This document shows positions 35,560 through 46,726 of a stretch of DNA of 64,000 bases, piece after piece (position 1 is the first letter of the stretch; each line of letters starts with the position of its first letter). Below the pieces are notes generated by a model that made no database searches, was not told the origin of the DNA, and was given only the letters and a program-made list of their open reading frames with translations. Made by a program: the position numbers and the translations under genes. The stretch is from Aquanectria penicillioides (Eukaryota > Ascomycota > Sordariomycetes > Hypocreales > Nectriaceae): positions 496,001-560,000 of the forward strand of contig PYIU01000001.1 of NCBI GenBank assembly GCA_003415625.1. The letters are read 5' to 3'.

Positions 35560-36360
35560 ATGGCATCAAAACCCAGCACATCGCTCTTGCTACTCCCAAG
35601 CGAGATCCGGCTTCTCATTTATAGCTTTTTATTCGACGATGACAACCAGCAATGCCTCACAGTGAGCAACTTTGAGCACGGCCGTTGCACCAAGGACGAC
35701 GACCGCAAGCGCACCAAGTACCTTGTGTCTGAGCAATGGGGATGGCATCAGAGATGCTACGAAACTACCTATACCCTGACTACGCCGAACACCTCTTTTA
35801 ATCTGGCTATCATGGCGACCTGTCGTCAAATATACAACGAGACGGCCTGCCTCGTTTACGGACAACATAGCTTCGACTTTGGAACACACATTTCGGCTGT
35901 GGCGCCTTTCTTTGCAGATCGCTCCCCGGGCACGCTTCAACACATCCACGAAGTTCACGTTTGCAAAACGGGTCCTCGGTTGATACGGGATGGCGACCCA
36001 AAGGGCTGGGGGCGAATGTGTCGATATCTTAAAGAAAACGCCTATGTGACGAAAATGTGCCTCACGGTCAAGGGTGGCAAGCCAGCAGAGCCTTGGGGTG
36101 ATCCATCGGAGCTTTCAGAGTCAGACTTGAAGTTGCTGAAATCGATGGAATATGATAGCCTCCAGTGGATTACGGATCTGACGAAAATGGATAATCTCCG
36201 AGAGCTGGAAATCAGGCCTGATTTAGAATACCTCCCCACCCCGGTGAGCACGGAGATGAAGCTGTATGCGGCTCTGTCGGTTTCTATCGAGGATGGGCTC
36301 AAAAGGTTCCTCGAGTCGGAAATGCCATTAGTCACTGTCAGCACGCCAGGAGCTAAATAA
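35560..36360 (+). CDS. Fungal DUF7730/2EXR-like (F-box-like N-terminus) protein
   Basis: Intact single exon, 266 aa. It begins with LLLLPSEIRLLIYSFLF, the F-box-like helix pair found in many fungal proteins annotated 2EXR or DUF7730. It is followed by ATCRQIYNETACLVYGQHSFDFG, a hallmark of that group, and a C-terminal half with acidic/helical sequence. Such proteins are expanded in filamentous fungi; F-box relatives recruit substrates to SCF ubiquitin ligases, but a role here is not proven. No signal peptide or membrane segment. Confidence 0.75.
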   Translation: MASKPSTSLLLLPSEIRLLIYSFLFDDDNQQCLTVSNFEHGRCTKDDDRKRTKYLVSEQWGWHQRCYETTYTLTTPNTSFNLAIMATCRQIYNETACLVYGQHSFDFGTHISAVAPFFADRSPGTLQHIHEVHVCKTGPRLIRDGDPKGWGRMCRYLKENAYVTKMCLTVKGGKPAEPWGDPSELSESDLKLLKSMEYDSLQWITDLTKMDNLRELEIRPDLEYLPTPVSTEMKLYAALSVSIEDGLKRFLESEMPLVTVSTPGAK

Positions 36361-36467
36361 AGACGGTTCTTAGCCAAAATTGGCCGGAGGCAAACCCGAT
36401 AGGTGTACTAATACAATGAGAGAGAAACTTTTATGAAACATAATAACCAATACAAATTTGTTGATTA

Positions 36468-36986
36468 CTAACGGTGAGATGCAATGCTGTTTGTGATGAC
36501 TCGTGTCGCTGCTTCCTCCGACCCTGACTCGGCTTCCTCAGAGGGCAGCAGGTCTGGAAACCATCCGTATCTCTTGAAATCAATCAAGAATTCGCCTATA
36601 GGGCTATTTGTAACAATGACTCCTTCTGCTTCAAGAGCTATGGCCTGGGTTCTGGAGCTGGAGGGCTGAGATCTGGGCGATATGCGCCCTTGCGAGTTGA
36701 TGACGCGCTGCCATGGGACGGTGGTACTGTTATACCTAACATTCGGGTCCGTGGGCAAGTGCTTTATGCACATGCCGACCTGGCTCGCCCTTTGGGCTAT
36801 AGGAAATGATTGATTAGTATTTTGTAATCATTCCCTACGAGTTCATGGAATGGGACGAGGGGAGATCTTACGTGTGCCAACTAGTATTGCAATATGGCCG
36901 TAGCTAGTGACTTTCCCGTATGGTATCTCCTGCACAGCCTGGCAGACTCCACGGAAAAAGGCTTCTGCTGCCTCTGATCTCGCCAT
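36468..36986 (-). CDS. Alkyltransferase-like (ATL) DNA-damage protein, MGMT fold
   Basis: Two exons, complement(36468..36796, 36872..36986), 147 aa; the intron is 75 bp and the frame is continuous. Conserved pieces of the O6-alkylguanine-DNA alkyltransferase fold are present: EIPYGKVTSYGHIA, VGTPQRASQVG, then VPWQRVINSQGRIS, and a C-terminal GEFLIDFKRYGWFP. In true alkyltransferases the centre reads PCHR with a reactive Cys; here it is PWQR, with Trp in place of Cys. This is the mark of ATL proteins such as Schizosaccharomyces pombe Atl1, which bind alkylated guanine without repairing it and hand it to nucleotide excision repair. The His of PWHR is replaced by Gln, a variant worth noting. It probably acts in the nucleus. 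Confidence 0.88.
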
Positions 36987-39349
36987 ATTTGGAGCGAGAA
37001 TTAGCTATCAGAAGATTTGTAAACAAGGTTATCTGGGGAAAGAAAAATAGAGAACCTATCAAGATCTTAATGCATCGAAAGTGCAAAAGAAAGAAATACA
37101 AGAGAAAGTCGGTTACCGCCGAGGGGTCGGGGACCTAGAGTCATAGATGATTGGCATTTCCCTACCAGAATGACAATCCGGTCAAGTTAATCGCCGTCTA
37201 ACCCTTATAGACTGAAGTGTCGCAACGGGACACTCGCTTTTCTTTTGAGAGCCCATGGCACTGTCAATGCTTCTCACAATTGGATGAAGAAGCTAGATTA
37301 CTATTATGGCGGTTAGTAATCTTGGAGCCTGGTCGAATAAACTTGCCATATTAGGATAAGGCAAAATATTGGTTCACTGCCTCCCCACACTTTACTGAGA
37401 CAGGATGGTGGCTACGAGGCCCCGGTGTTGACGCTATTATTGGTTACCTAATTGAAACGAACCTCTGGACTGAAGAAAGTGGTATAGAGAAATAGCGGGA
37501 ATTCAATTTACGATCATGATTCTGATTTGCAAGTCTTTTGTCAACGCGTAGCTGTTGGGCTGTTGATTGCGACTGGCTAGAGCGCTGCGTGGTAGCATGT
37601 GCCTCACCAATCCACGGCCATACTATATAGTTCCGTCACATAAAAGATTAGATCAGGATTAAATTTTCCTGCTGCATCTATTTGCTTGCTGATCTAAATG
37701 GCGTTGTGCCTAGGCACTGAAATTTGCTCTCACTACATGGCCCAGTTGACACCATGATGCCCGGATTGAGTAGCATTGCTTTCGATCAGTCTCCAGCTGA
37801 GGAGACGCATTCGTGCGGCCTGCACGCTGGGGTGAAAGTATGAAGATACAATGGTCTCGATGGGATGACAAGGCATTGAAATCGGGTATGAGAACCTAAC
37901 GTATGCCACGGGAAAGCATTCTATCCATACCTTTGTTACATAATAGCGTATAGAGGTTGTCGTTAAAAATAGCGCATGCTTAACTGAAAGAATCGGTAAA
38001 GCCGGATGAGGGTGGATTTCTTGTCAGACACGTTTGCCAACTTCTAGCATAAATACAGTAGGCTGTAGCCACGTTTGAGTTTGGAGGCAGCATGCCAATC
38101 ACGATATTGCCCACAATTGTGACACTACGCCCGTTACGACATGCACACCTGCATGTGACCATGAAATCTTGGACGAAATAGGCATCTGGATTTCATGACG
38201 AGTTGGTACGTGACAAGGGCGTTGGTTGCCTTGTCCGCCTTTTGAGTTGATTGGGCTCCGACGCGGAGTGGCGGCATCAGCATAATTACTTAAGGGGAAC
38301 CATAGCCCTCGCACCCATTTCATCAGGTCTAAGCTCAGATATCTCCTCTGAAATTTCAAGATGCCGCCTTCCAAAGAGTATGTGATGCGAAATATCATCC
38401 GTTTTGTAGCCTAGTAACCATCGTTCAGCCGCAGCCAAAGTCCCGAGTTCGAGGAAGCGGGTTCGCGCCCCTATGTGAGGGCCTATACTCAGGTGGGTGG
38501 GCAGCCCTGAATAAATTGCGAGGCGTCGCATTGACGCATCGATGAATAGAAACCCACGTATGAGGCTGGCAATGAAGTGTACCTTGTTAACTCTAGTGGG
38601 AGCCGTGAAGGACCGTACGTTGTGTCCTCCGTGATTCCTGCAACTGGGATGGTGACACTGAGTCTGGCAAATGGGGCGGTTGTGCATAATAATGCGCAAT
38701 TTAGCCCTGAAAAGCTCCAGCCTGCCAATTAGGAAATTTGACGACGGTAAGGCATTGTTGGACTAGCAGAATAGGTACCTAGACAGTCGCGTAATACACA
38801 ATGTACCTTGTCTCATTTTCCGCCTCACTTCTGCCCAATGTTTGTACCCAACTGTCATCATTGTGTGGAAACAGCGCTGCCAAGAGTTGTTGCACACTGG
38901 AATGTCATTTTCAAACCTAAGAAACAAAGAAGCTTGATTTGTCACTTTTCCACTCGCTAGGGTTGCATGTCTCAGGTGGAATGCAGCCACAAATGCTCAC
39001 ATTGACGTATACAATCACGCAGGTGGTGAATCTGACTGGACAATACGTATTGCCACGTCGCCAAAAAAAATCGCACTTCAGCCTGGTTCATATGGATCAG
39101 ATACTGAAAGCTATCGAAGCGACTACGAGGTCTTGTAACTGTGACCCAACCAAGTACCTATATCTTGAGTCGGAACCAACGTGCAAAAAACTGTCCTTGT
39201 CCAGCATGTTTAGGGGACCTAACCAGATGAGGGCCAAGAGTTCCGAAGTCTTTTGTCCCTCCTTTACCCGAACGCTGTAGCCGCTGATCTCAACTCAATT
39301 GGCATCTCTCACCTACCCTGCAACTTAGAATTCTCAGATCAGGAAAATA
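36987..39349. other. 2.4 kb without a recognised gene
   Basis: The first part is the ATL promoter and the last part the promoter of the caspase-domain gene. In between are only short frames, and no repeat or RNA gene was recognised. Confidence 0.5.
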
Positions 39350-41392
39350 ATGGCGGATACGATTATTGCCGCTGCACACCACGCCCTCCTAATTGGCCTT
39401 ACATTTTACCCAGGAGATCCTAAACCACCAAAAGGATCTGTGAATGATGTCTGTAACATCCAGGAGCATTTGGCCAGTTCACGAGAGAAAATAAATATAC
39501 GGTTGCTCACATCAAGCCCAAGATCGGACGGGGCGTTTGGTCCGCGTGAGGACGAGGACGACCTTGCTACACACAAAAATGTCTTGTATCAGCTTCGAGA
39601 CATTATGTCCCGGGCATCGGAAGGTGACTTCGTTTATGTTCACTTTTCGGGTCATGGCACCGCGACTAGCCCTCGGTGTGAAACGAGGAATGACACCGGG
39701 GACTTGGCGCTGGTGCTTCTGGACGATACAGACCGAACCCAACCGAAATATCTCTGGGGTGCAGATTTGGCAGAAATTCTCCATGAAATGGTGGAGCAAA
39801 AGTTGTCTGTCACCCTTGTTCTCGATTGTTGCTTTTCTGGAAGTGTTGTCCGCGATGATGAATCAGTTCGCTTCCTCCCGTACGATCCCGTGGTGGGCAT
39901 GAGATGTCCCCTGGTTCGTAAGGAGAGCCACGGATCGGAAGATGACACTGCATACCGAGGCGCTCGAGATGCTTCGATGCGTCCAAGCTGGCTAGTTGAC
40001 CCCGAAGGATATTCCATCATTGCCGCGTGCGGGCCATCGCAATTGGCGAAGGAAGTGGGAGTTGAAGGAAAATTTCACGGCGCATTGTCCTACTTTTTGC
40101 TGCGAACTTTTCTCAAACTTGGCCGAGTTGGTGGACGACAGCAAAACATTTACACCCACTTGTGCGCTAGATTTCAAGAGAAAGGCCTGAAACAAAAGCC
40201 AATGCTGTATGGGAACAAGCATCTTTGGTTTTTCGAAGAGGCCAGCGGAGAATATTACGCGTCACCAATTCCAATCGCAAGTTACAGGAGCGGTTCTGCT
40301 CGAGCGCCTCTTGAACTGCAAGCAGGCCAAGCCCACGGGGTTCGTGAAGGAGACAGGTTTTTCTTGTCGTATCTCGAAACTAGAGAAGTGAATCCTGGAA
40401 ATGAGCAAGACCCGGTGATTTTTGAGGTCACTCACGCTGGCCCTCTCGTATCCAATTTGAAAATTGTGGACGACACACGCTCATATCCTAACTCAGGGAT
40501 GACTGGAACAGCCCATACACATCTTGCGGTTAGAAGATTCCCTGTTTGTCTTGATATTCGACTTCCCTGTCGCGAAACATGGGAATCAGAGTTGCGACAG
40601 TGGCCCTCACTCAACGTCTGTTTCAAGGACCAGGCAGATGACGAAACACGATTCGCATTTCATGTCGCTATCATTGCCAAAAAGGGCTATGAAATTCGAG
40701 ACCTGTCAAATCAGATCATCACAGGCCTTCCTGAGACTCCGTATAACCTCGAAGAAAATGCCTCGTTTGTGTTGGATATAATAAAACATTTGGCTAGGTT
40801 CAAAATGGTGAGAGAACTGGCCAACCCATATCCAACTCCAGCTTTCAAAGAATCTTTTCAGGTTGAATTACTCAACCTATCATCTGGAGAGAGATTCAAT
40901 CCAGGCTGTAAGCACGGAGGGGCTTTTCAGCCGATTTGTTCTCATTCAGACTGTATAGTGCCAGTGAAACATGGCACTAAGCTGGAAATACGACTGCACA
41001 ACAAATTAGAGGCAGGAGAAACTCTTTGCGTTCACATATACGCGATGAGCTCGTCCTGGGAGATTGCAAACATTCTAAAAGCAGATCATGCCACCATACT
41101 GCCATCTCGATCAAACAAAAGCGCGGATTTTGAGCAAGGGACCGATGGTCCATGGACACGGAAGATCAAAATGGTAGTTCCAAAGAGACTGACAAGTAAG
41201 GGACAAACTGAGTGTGAAGACATCATCAAAATATTTGTAACTCGACAACAGACGTCATTCGCTTGCCTTGAACTACCAGAGATCGGTACATTGATCAAGA
41301 GCGGAAAACCTAGCCCCAATCGTGGAGATGATGAGCAGGATGAGTCTGAGGATTGGACAGTATTGGATTTCCGCATAAGAACTACTATTTAA
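39350..41392 (+). CDS. Caspase-domain (peptidase C14) protein with unknown C-terminal half
   Basis: Intact single exon, 680 aa. The N-terminal third is a caspase/metacaspase-type fold: ALLIGLTFY strand 1, the catalytic His in VHFSGHG (His102), and the catalytic Cys in LVLDCCFSG (Cys161, just before FSG). The gap between the two matches family spacing. A further conserved strand is IIAACGPSQLAKE. Metacaspase-like enzymes cut after Arg/Lys or Asp and act in cell death or stress; most need Ca2+. After about residue 310 the protein continues for some 370 residues with no domain that I recognise, holding a Cys/His cluster around GCKHGGAFQPICSHSDC. It lacks the Pro/Gln-rich N-terminal tail of type I fungal metacaspases. 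It could be an effector in an immunity-like system, but no partner gene is next to it. Confidence 0.82.
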   Translation: MADTIIAAAHHALLIGLTFYPGDPKPPKGSVNDVCNIQEHLASSREKINIRLLTSSPRSDGAFGPREDEDDLATHKNVLYQLRDIMSRASEGDFVYVHFSGHGTATSPRCETRNDTGDLALVLLDDTDRTQPKYLWGADLAEILHEMVEQKLSVTLVLDCCFSGSVVRDDESVRFLPYDPVVGMRCPLVRKESHGSEDDTAYRGARDASMRPSWLVDPEGYSIIAACGPSQLAKEVGVEGKFHGALSYFLLRTFLKLGRVGGRQQNIYTHLCARFQEKGLKQKPMLYGNKHLWFFEEASGEYYASPIPIASYRSGSARAPLELQAGQAHGVREGDRFFLSYLETREVNPGNEQDPVIFEVTHAGPLVSNLKIVDDTRSYPNSGMTGTAHTHLAVRRFPVCLDIRLPCRETWESELRQWPSLNVCFKDQADDETRFAFHVAIIAKKGYEIRDLSNQIITGLPETPYNLEENASFVLDIIKHLARFKMVRELANPYPTPAFKESFQVELLNLSSGERFNPGCKHGGAFQPICSHSDCIVPVKHGTKLEIRLHNKLEAGETLCVHIYAMSSSWEIANILKADHATILPSRSNKSADFEQGTDGPWTRKIKMVVPKRLTSKGQTECEDIIKIFVTRQQTSFACLELPEIGTLIKSGKPSPNRGDDEQDESEDWTVLDFRIRTTI

Positions 41393-44112
41393 TGGATGCC
41401 TGGCATCAAATATAAGAATATGCCTTAAGCGTTGGATTGTGGAATTGGAGAACTTGTAGTTTTAAACGATCCTAAAATATCATATTAGTAAGGAGATTAG
41501 CTAGCAATCAGTTAGGCCCAACGTTCAACTCGTCCATGTCCTTTATGCATTGCGTTAGATCAAGTCTACTTCTGTCTGGGGCACATAATACTCCATAATG
41601 CACCCATGCCTCGTTAGGTCAATGCGTAAATGACGCGTTAGGTTGGAGTCCACAGTCCATATATTCAGCCTTTTGAGAGTGCGACAATACCGGTCAAACC
41701 CTCATAGTTATCGTCACAGCCCACCAACCAGGAATTATTAGCCAACTGATTCGAGTGAGGTGAAACCAGAAATGTCAAATTTCAACAGCCGAAATAGTTG
41801 ATTCGCACGTCACGCACCGCTCCGCAGTTTCACATTGTAGTCATAATCAAGCCCTCTGGGTTCTTTGGCGTGCGTATATCTAAGCATATGAAAAACTTAT
41901 GCGTTAATTCGACCCGGAAGCTTTCTCGGTAGCACGTCAGGTCTTGAAAACACAGCGGGTAATGAGAGTATTAGGTACCATAAAGGATATTGACAAACAA
42001 CGTGATTAGAAGTCCTGGGAAATGCAGTTTACTACTTTTAGTGAAGTCCTAAAGACATCTCAACACACGATCTGAACCACGCCGGACACCTTCGTTATCT
42101 GGGTGTTGCTTACTACGGTAAATAGGATAGGATACTTGGGATCCATCGAAAAGTTGCTTGCTGTTACAGGATTGGGAAAGAGAATCTTCAACAGTAGCCG
42201 ATGTACTCGACACAAATCTTCGTGATCATATGCTTCCTCGCTCAATTGTCCGCGTGCGAACCTGGTCGAGCTACCGACGGCGAGCTCGACCAAAGTATCC
42301 GTTTGATAAGTGCATTTCAGCTTGCGTACTGCCCACATGTAATTAACAGAATGTGGGAGGTGAAAGACGACTCGTGTGTTGACGTGACAGTCAAGCTATA
42401 CGAGTGGATTTAGACAAATAAAATGACCCATTTCTTTGTTGGTGGGAAGATATACTATGTGACTCCATGTCTCGGGGACAAACTAACTCTGCGGGATTCG
42501 ATGACCGGACAGGCTTCGGAACGGGGCATTCCGGAAAGCGACATACCTAGTCCAGGCTCTGCAAGAGACCAAAGGGAGGTTAAGAGGTATGATGATGAGG
42601 AGACTCTCTTACATTTAATCCCGAATGTTCATTTCCGTGCTTGATGGGTGGTTGTTGGTCCCTCCGAGGTTGCGTGATCGCACGACGGACATTGGGATAA
42701 CGTGATGTGTCGATAGCTCGTGACCACCAAATTTTCGTAGATAAGCTTCCCCCTCTGCATTGAAATATCGAGGATAATGGTCTAATATGGAAGCAGATTC
42801 CTTCAGACCCAGAGCCTCGAAGCCGATGCACCTGACTTCCAAAGTCCGGCTGTGACGGTGCGGCATGCGGATGAAGGCACCCCAGACCCTAGGTGAGGCT
42901 GACTTTTCCAAGGTTGCATCCATCACTGGCGGTCGACGCATTCGATGGTCTGATGGATCTCCAATAATAGATTGCATTCAAACAGGTGGCACCGTTGCAA
43001 CGTTGGCTATCACGCATTCTTGGCCTTTCTCCCAGATTGTGGGTGGGTCGTGATAGACTCTCAGGCCCCAGGTTCGAGGAAATATTTCATGTCACATAGC
43101 TGGACCTGAAAGTTCCGCGAAACATGTCGAAGGTATGGGTTATATCGGATCATCATATGTTCTCCCAGCCTCTGGGAATCCGCGGATGCGATCGGTGGCT
43201 TGCGGAAGGCTGCCTTGCCCGCGATGTGGCTCTCTTGGCGTTAACAACAACGTCATTGTCGACGGCCTGAGCGCCCGACTAGAGAGGCATGGTGTGTTGG
43301 GAGAGTGTCAAGAGAGGGTTGGGTTGAGACAGGTCAACAACTAGCCCGAGGCTCGAACAAGTTAGCCGCCCGGGTTAGTGAAGTGAAATGCAACCACAGT
43401 CAGTGGGCTGAGCAAGCCAAAGTGAGGGGAAATAAGTGCCTCAGCGTGATTGTGCAATCAAATAGAGGCAGACTGAGCTTCAAGCCTGAGTTTTGGGGTT
43501 GGGGCTTTGCGGGATTATAGGCACGAGATAAGGATGTCTTCTTGAAGCTAAGTCGTATTTCGTATTTCGGCCGCTTCGACTGGGGTCAGGAATGGGTCAA
43601 CTCCGCGGAATTTGAACGCATCTTCATCCAAGGATCAATGTCTGGGTCATGGCAGTAACTAAAGTGTGCGGTTTCTGCCCTTTGCTCGCTCTTTTAGCCT
43701 GTTCCAAACTCCGCACTCGTAACCGTTCACGGCGACGCACATGTCGACCTCCCATCCTCGAGGATCGGCGCAAAGCGACCGTCTTGATAGAGCTGCATGA
43801 GAGCTGAGCCCTGGCGCAGGTACTAGCAGGGGATGCTGCAGGTGTTTAGGCTTACTTTTTGACTGATCCAACCCAAGCAAACAACAGCCGTGTAAACCTG
43901 GCAAACATGGGAGGAAAAGTAAGTGGGGTATTGATATCCCGTGATGGCGTGTCAAGGACGAGGCCTTGAGCTGATGATGGGGCTTTGGTGGCTTGAAGAC
44001 TGACATGTCGGCCGTTTAGAAGGCATCGCCGTCTTATATGCACCCCTCCTCTGCTCTTGAAATCGCCCGTGCGTGAGTGCTTATTGTGTCAAGTCCTCGA
44101 CAAGAAAACGCC
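41393..44112. other. 2.7 kb without a recognised gene
   Basis: AT-rich near the caspase gene end, then short frames with no domain. The last few hundred bases before 44,113 are the promoter of the cysteine-rich surface protein. Confidence 0.5.
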
Positions 44113-45472
44113 ATGTTGCGAGCATTGGTTCCCGCCCTCGTCTTCCTGGCGGACGTTGCCTTGGCCATTGATGGCCTGGAGCTAATGCAAACGTTCCAAT
44201 TATCATTGCTTACTGACGCCATAAAAGCCGAGTCGGGAAGCTATGAGGGATTTGGCAATACCGCCAATCTCGGTGCCATTGACGACCTGCAAGGCCGTAG
44301 TCTATTCGCGCGAGCCTGCAGGACTGGATACTGTAAAAGACACTCAGCGTCGAGCTAACCTGCTAAGATACTGACATGACTTAGATTCTTGTGGAAACGG
44401 ATACTGTTGTCCCACAGGCTCCAACTGCGTGGCCAACGGATGTTGCCCAGGCTCTTCGGAACAGTGTGGAACGAGCAAATGCTATTATCCCGATACACAA
44501 ATTTGCTGTTCCGACGGCATTCACGCCTGCAGCATAGGCCAAACATGTGTGACTGGTGGTTGCTGTAGTTCCGGAAAATCGAAGTGTGGAACAAGCGGCT
44601 GCTATGATCCGGACACTTCGATTTGTTGCTCATCGACCAGCACCTCTTGTCCAAAAGGCTACGATTGCGTCGGCAGTGGGTATTGTTGCCCGAGTGGCAA
44701 AAAGCTATGCGGAACCAACAAATGCTACGATCCGGATACCCAGACTTGCTGCACCAACGGTGTCTGTGATAGCGGCTTGAGCTGCTGCACCAATCAATGC
44801 TGCAAAGAAATCGCATACTGCGCATCCGATGGTAACTGCGCGCTGTGTCCTGCGAGCACAAGGATCGTCACCGAGACATCGAGCACAACCTCGTTCCCCA
44901 TCAAGACTATCACGGTAACAACGATTTCTGAACAAGAGGAACCTTCGGGCTTCACCTGTCTGCCAATTACTGTTACAAATAGCGAGGATGCGACTTTGGA
45001 GCTCGGAACTGACTGCGGCCTCTCCTACGAGCCTCCTAACACCAGTGCAGAACCCACGATAACGCCGGCCGCGAAGCGTGGTCTTCAACCGAGACAGTCC
45101 TCCTGCAAGCCCTACACCACCTTCACAGTTACAACCACCGTCGTCGAATCGTTTACCTCCAGCACAACTAGCACAATCACAATCACTAAAGCCCCGACGG
45201 AGCTGAGCTTCAGTTGTCCCACTATGGCTGTCACTAATGATGTTGGTGACGTACTCTCTTTAGATGAAGATTGTGCTCTGGGGCTGGAGCTGGCCAACCC
45301 CAGTACCACTACCGCGGCCGGCGAATCTGATGGGAATAGCAGCAGCTCCACTGCGACTGCGTCTGCTCCATCTGACAACGACGCTGCCTCAATCAGGAAT
45401 CCCAGCGGGATCGCTTCAACTCTTATTGCTGTGTGGTTAGCTGGATTTATCGTTATGGCAGTGTGCCTTTGA
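44113..45472 (+). CDS. Cysteine-rich secreted protein with GPI-anchor-type C-terminus
   Basis: Two exons, 44113..44332 and 44385..45472, 435 aa; a 52-bp intron with a GTAAAA donor. The start at 44113 gives MLRALVPALVFLADVALA, a signal peptide. Residues from about 72 to 200 form a cysteine-rich block: SCGNGYCCPTGSNC, then three similar modules with CYYPDTQICC, CYDPDTSICC and CYDPDTQTCC, each in a frame of GCC..G..KCGT. A granulin-like or chitin-binding-like disulphide fold is possible but not proven. Then come Thr/Ser-rich, probably O-glycosylated stretches with ITVTT and TTTVVES motifs and two short Cys pairs. The C-terminus is a hydrophobic tail (IAVWLAGFIVMAVCL) after a small-residue site, as in GPI-anchored proteins. 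It probably sits on the cell wall or membrane. A KR site lies in the middle (AAKRGL). Confidence 0.82.
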
Positions 45473-46138
45473 GCGCAAGGGATTCGAGTGGCACTTACGC
45501 TCAAGGGTTTTGTTTCGCTTAGTAGAGTTCAGAGATTGATTCAGAGATATCCATTCGTTCTATGTCGTAGTCGATTACTGCTTTAAATTGTATTTCAAGG
45601 ACAGAAGTAAATAGCAATGGGGTGTGACAATGTCAGCCGCCAGGAAAGAAGTTAAAAAGGAAATATATGAAGTGTAAATATATGTTAACCTTCTGTATAC
45701 GCGTATGCTGCTTTATTGCTTGGGTGTAAGATCATTCAGCTGGGACACGCTGGCATGTAAGGGTGTTCCTGTGTCCAGTGGCGCCGTGAATGACAGGCTT
45801 GAGTGTTGATGCTGCTCCAGAGAATCACTCAACACAGATAGGTCTGGCACACATCAGACCAATGGACTAACTAGCAAATTCTGAAGAATAATGGTTAAAT
45901 GGAAAGAATTGTATCGAGGAATGGAGTTTACAAAATAAAGGAATCATTTAAAGATAGGACAGTAGAGGCCAAGGTGAGAAGAAGGGGGCAGGGGTGAGCA
46001 GTCAGTGTCCCCGCCCAGATTAGGTTCCTGCTTTGAGACCCCCTTGAGCCACCTAGCTATGAACACCTCTTTCCTAGTTATTCGATTGTAATTATTGTGT
46101 TGATTCGCTGTCGAAAATAAGGTAGCGAGAAATAGATT
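45473..46138. other. 3' flank, no recognised gene
   Basis: AT-rich 3' flank of the cysteine-rich protein gene and spacer up to the 5S pseudogene. Confidence 0.5.
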
Positions 46139-46255
46139 ACGTACAACACCCGGCATTCACTAGTGATCACTGACTCAACTACTACTCAAGCGCTCCTCCG
46201 CTTTACTCTGAGAGTGGACGGGATCCCGTATTCTCTAAGGGCTATGGTCGTATGT
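46139..46255 (-). pseudogene. 5S rRNA pseudogene with RIP-like mutations
   Basis: Reading the minus strand from 46255, the sequence follows a fungal 5S rRNA: ACATACGACCATAG at the start, GGGATCCCGTCC in the middle, AGTAGTAGTTGAGTCAGTG later and GTTGTACGT at the end. Against the intact copy at 55,881-55,999 it has a 2-base gap and about a dozen substitutions. Seven of them are C-to-T or G-to-A (for example GTTGGGTCGGTGACGACC has become GTTGAGTCAGTGATCACT). The helix II pairing and the internal promoter region are damaged, and no T-run follows. It is therefore a dead copy, plausibly mutated by RIP. Confidence 0.85.
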
Positions 46256-46726
46256 ATCTGCAATGGCCACCGATGAGGCATATGTTCGGTTCATGATTCA
46301 CAGGGCAAGCAATATTCATTGCGCAGGATTCATGATCAACTATCGACCTGATCTACTGACACGCGGGCGAGACTGTGTTATCATCCCATAGGGTTATATT
46401 CTAGGCAAAGGTGAGTAAATGAGCATGGGTACCTGATTTTAGGTTGAATTAGGTGGGTATTGCCATAGGCCACACGAATTGAACATGTTGCAGGACCGTC
46501 TCCCTTGCCATGACACTGCAAAGTTTGGCGAGTTCAGCGCTGCAAACACACCGTTATAGCCTTTCATGACCTATCGACAAATGTAGCCAATGGTGAAGCT
46601 ATCTCCGTGCCCTTGCGTATACTTAATCAAGCGTGTGATGCAATACTAATCTTCGCCCTGTGCTTGGTGCGAGGGTTCAAATGATAGCCGTCTGCCAACC
46701 TAAATCTTTTCAACCTAGCGATTCGA
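46256..46726. other. Spacer before the arsenic island
   Basis: Unannotated 470 bp between the 5S pseudogene and the 3' end of the Acr3-like gene. No gene seen. Confidence 0.5.

Noticed and set aside
46113..46256. Solo LTR or MITE shared with 55,853-56,000
   Set aside because: The repeated part matches the fungal 5S rRNA in full length with helix I and internal promoter, which explains the similarity better than a transposon end.
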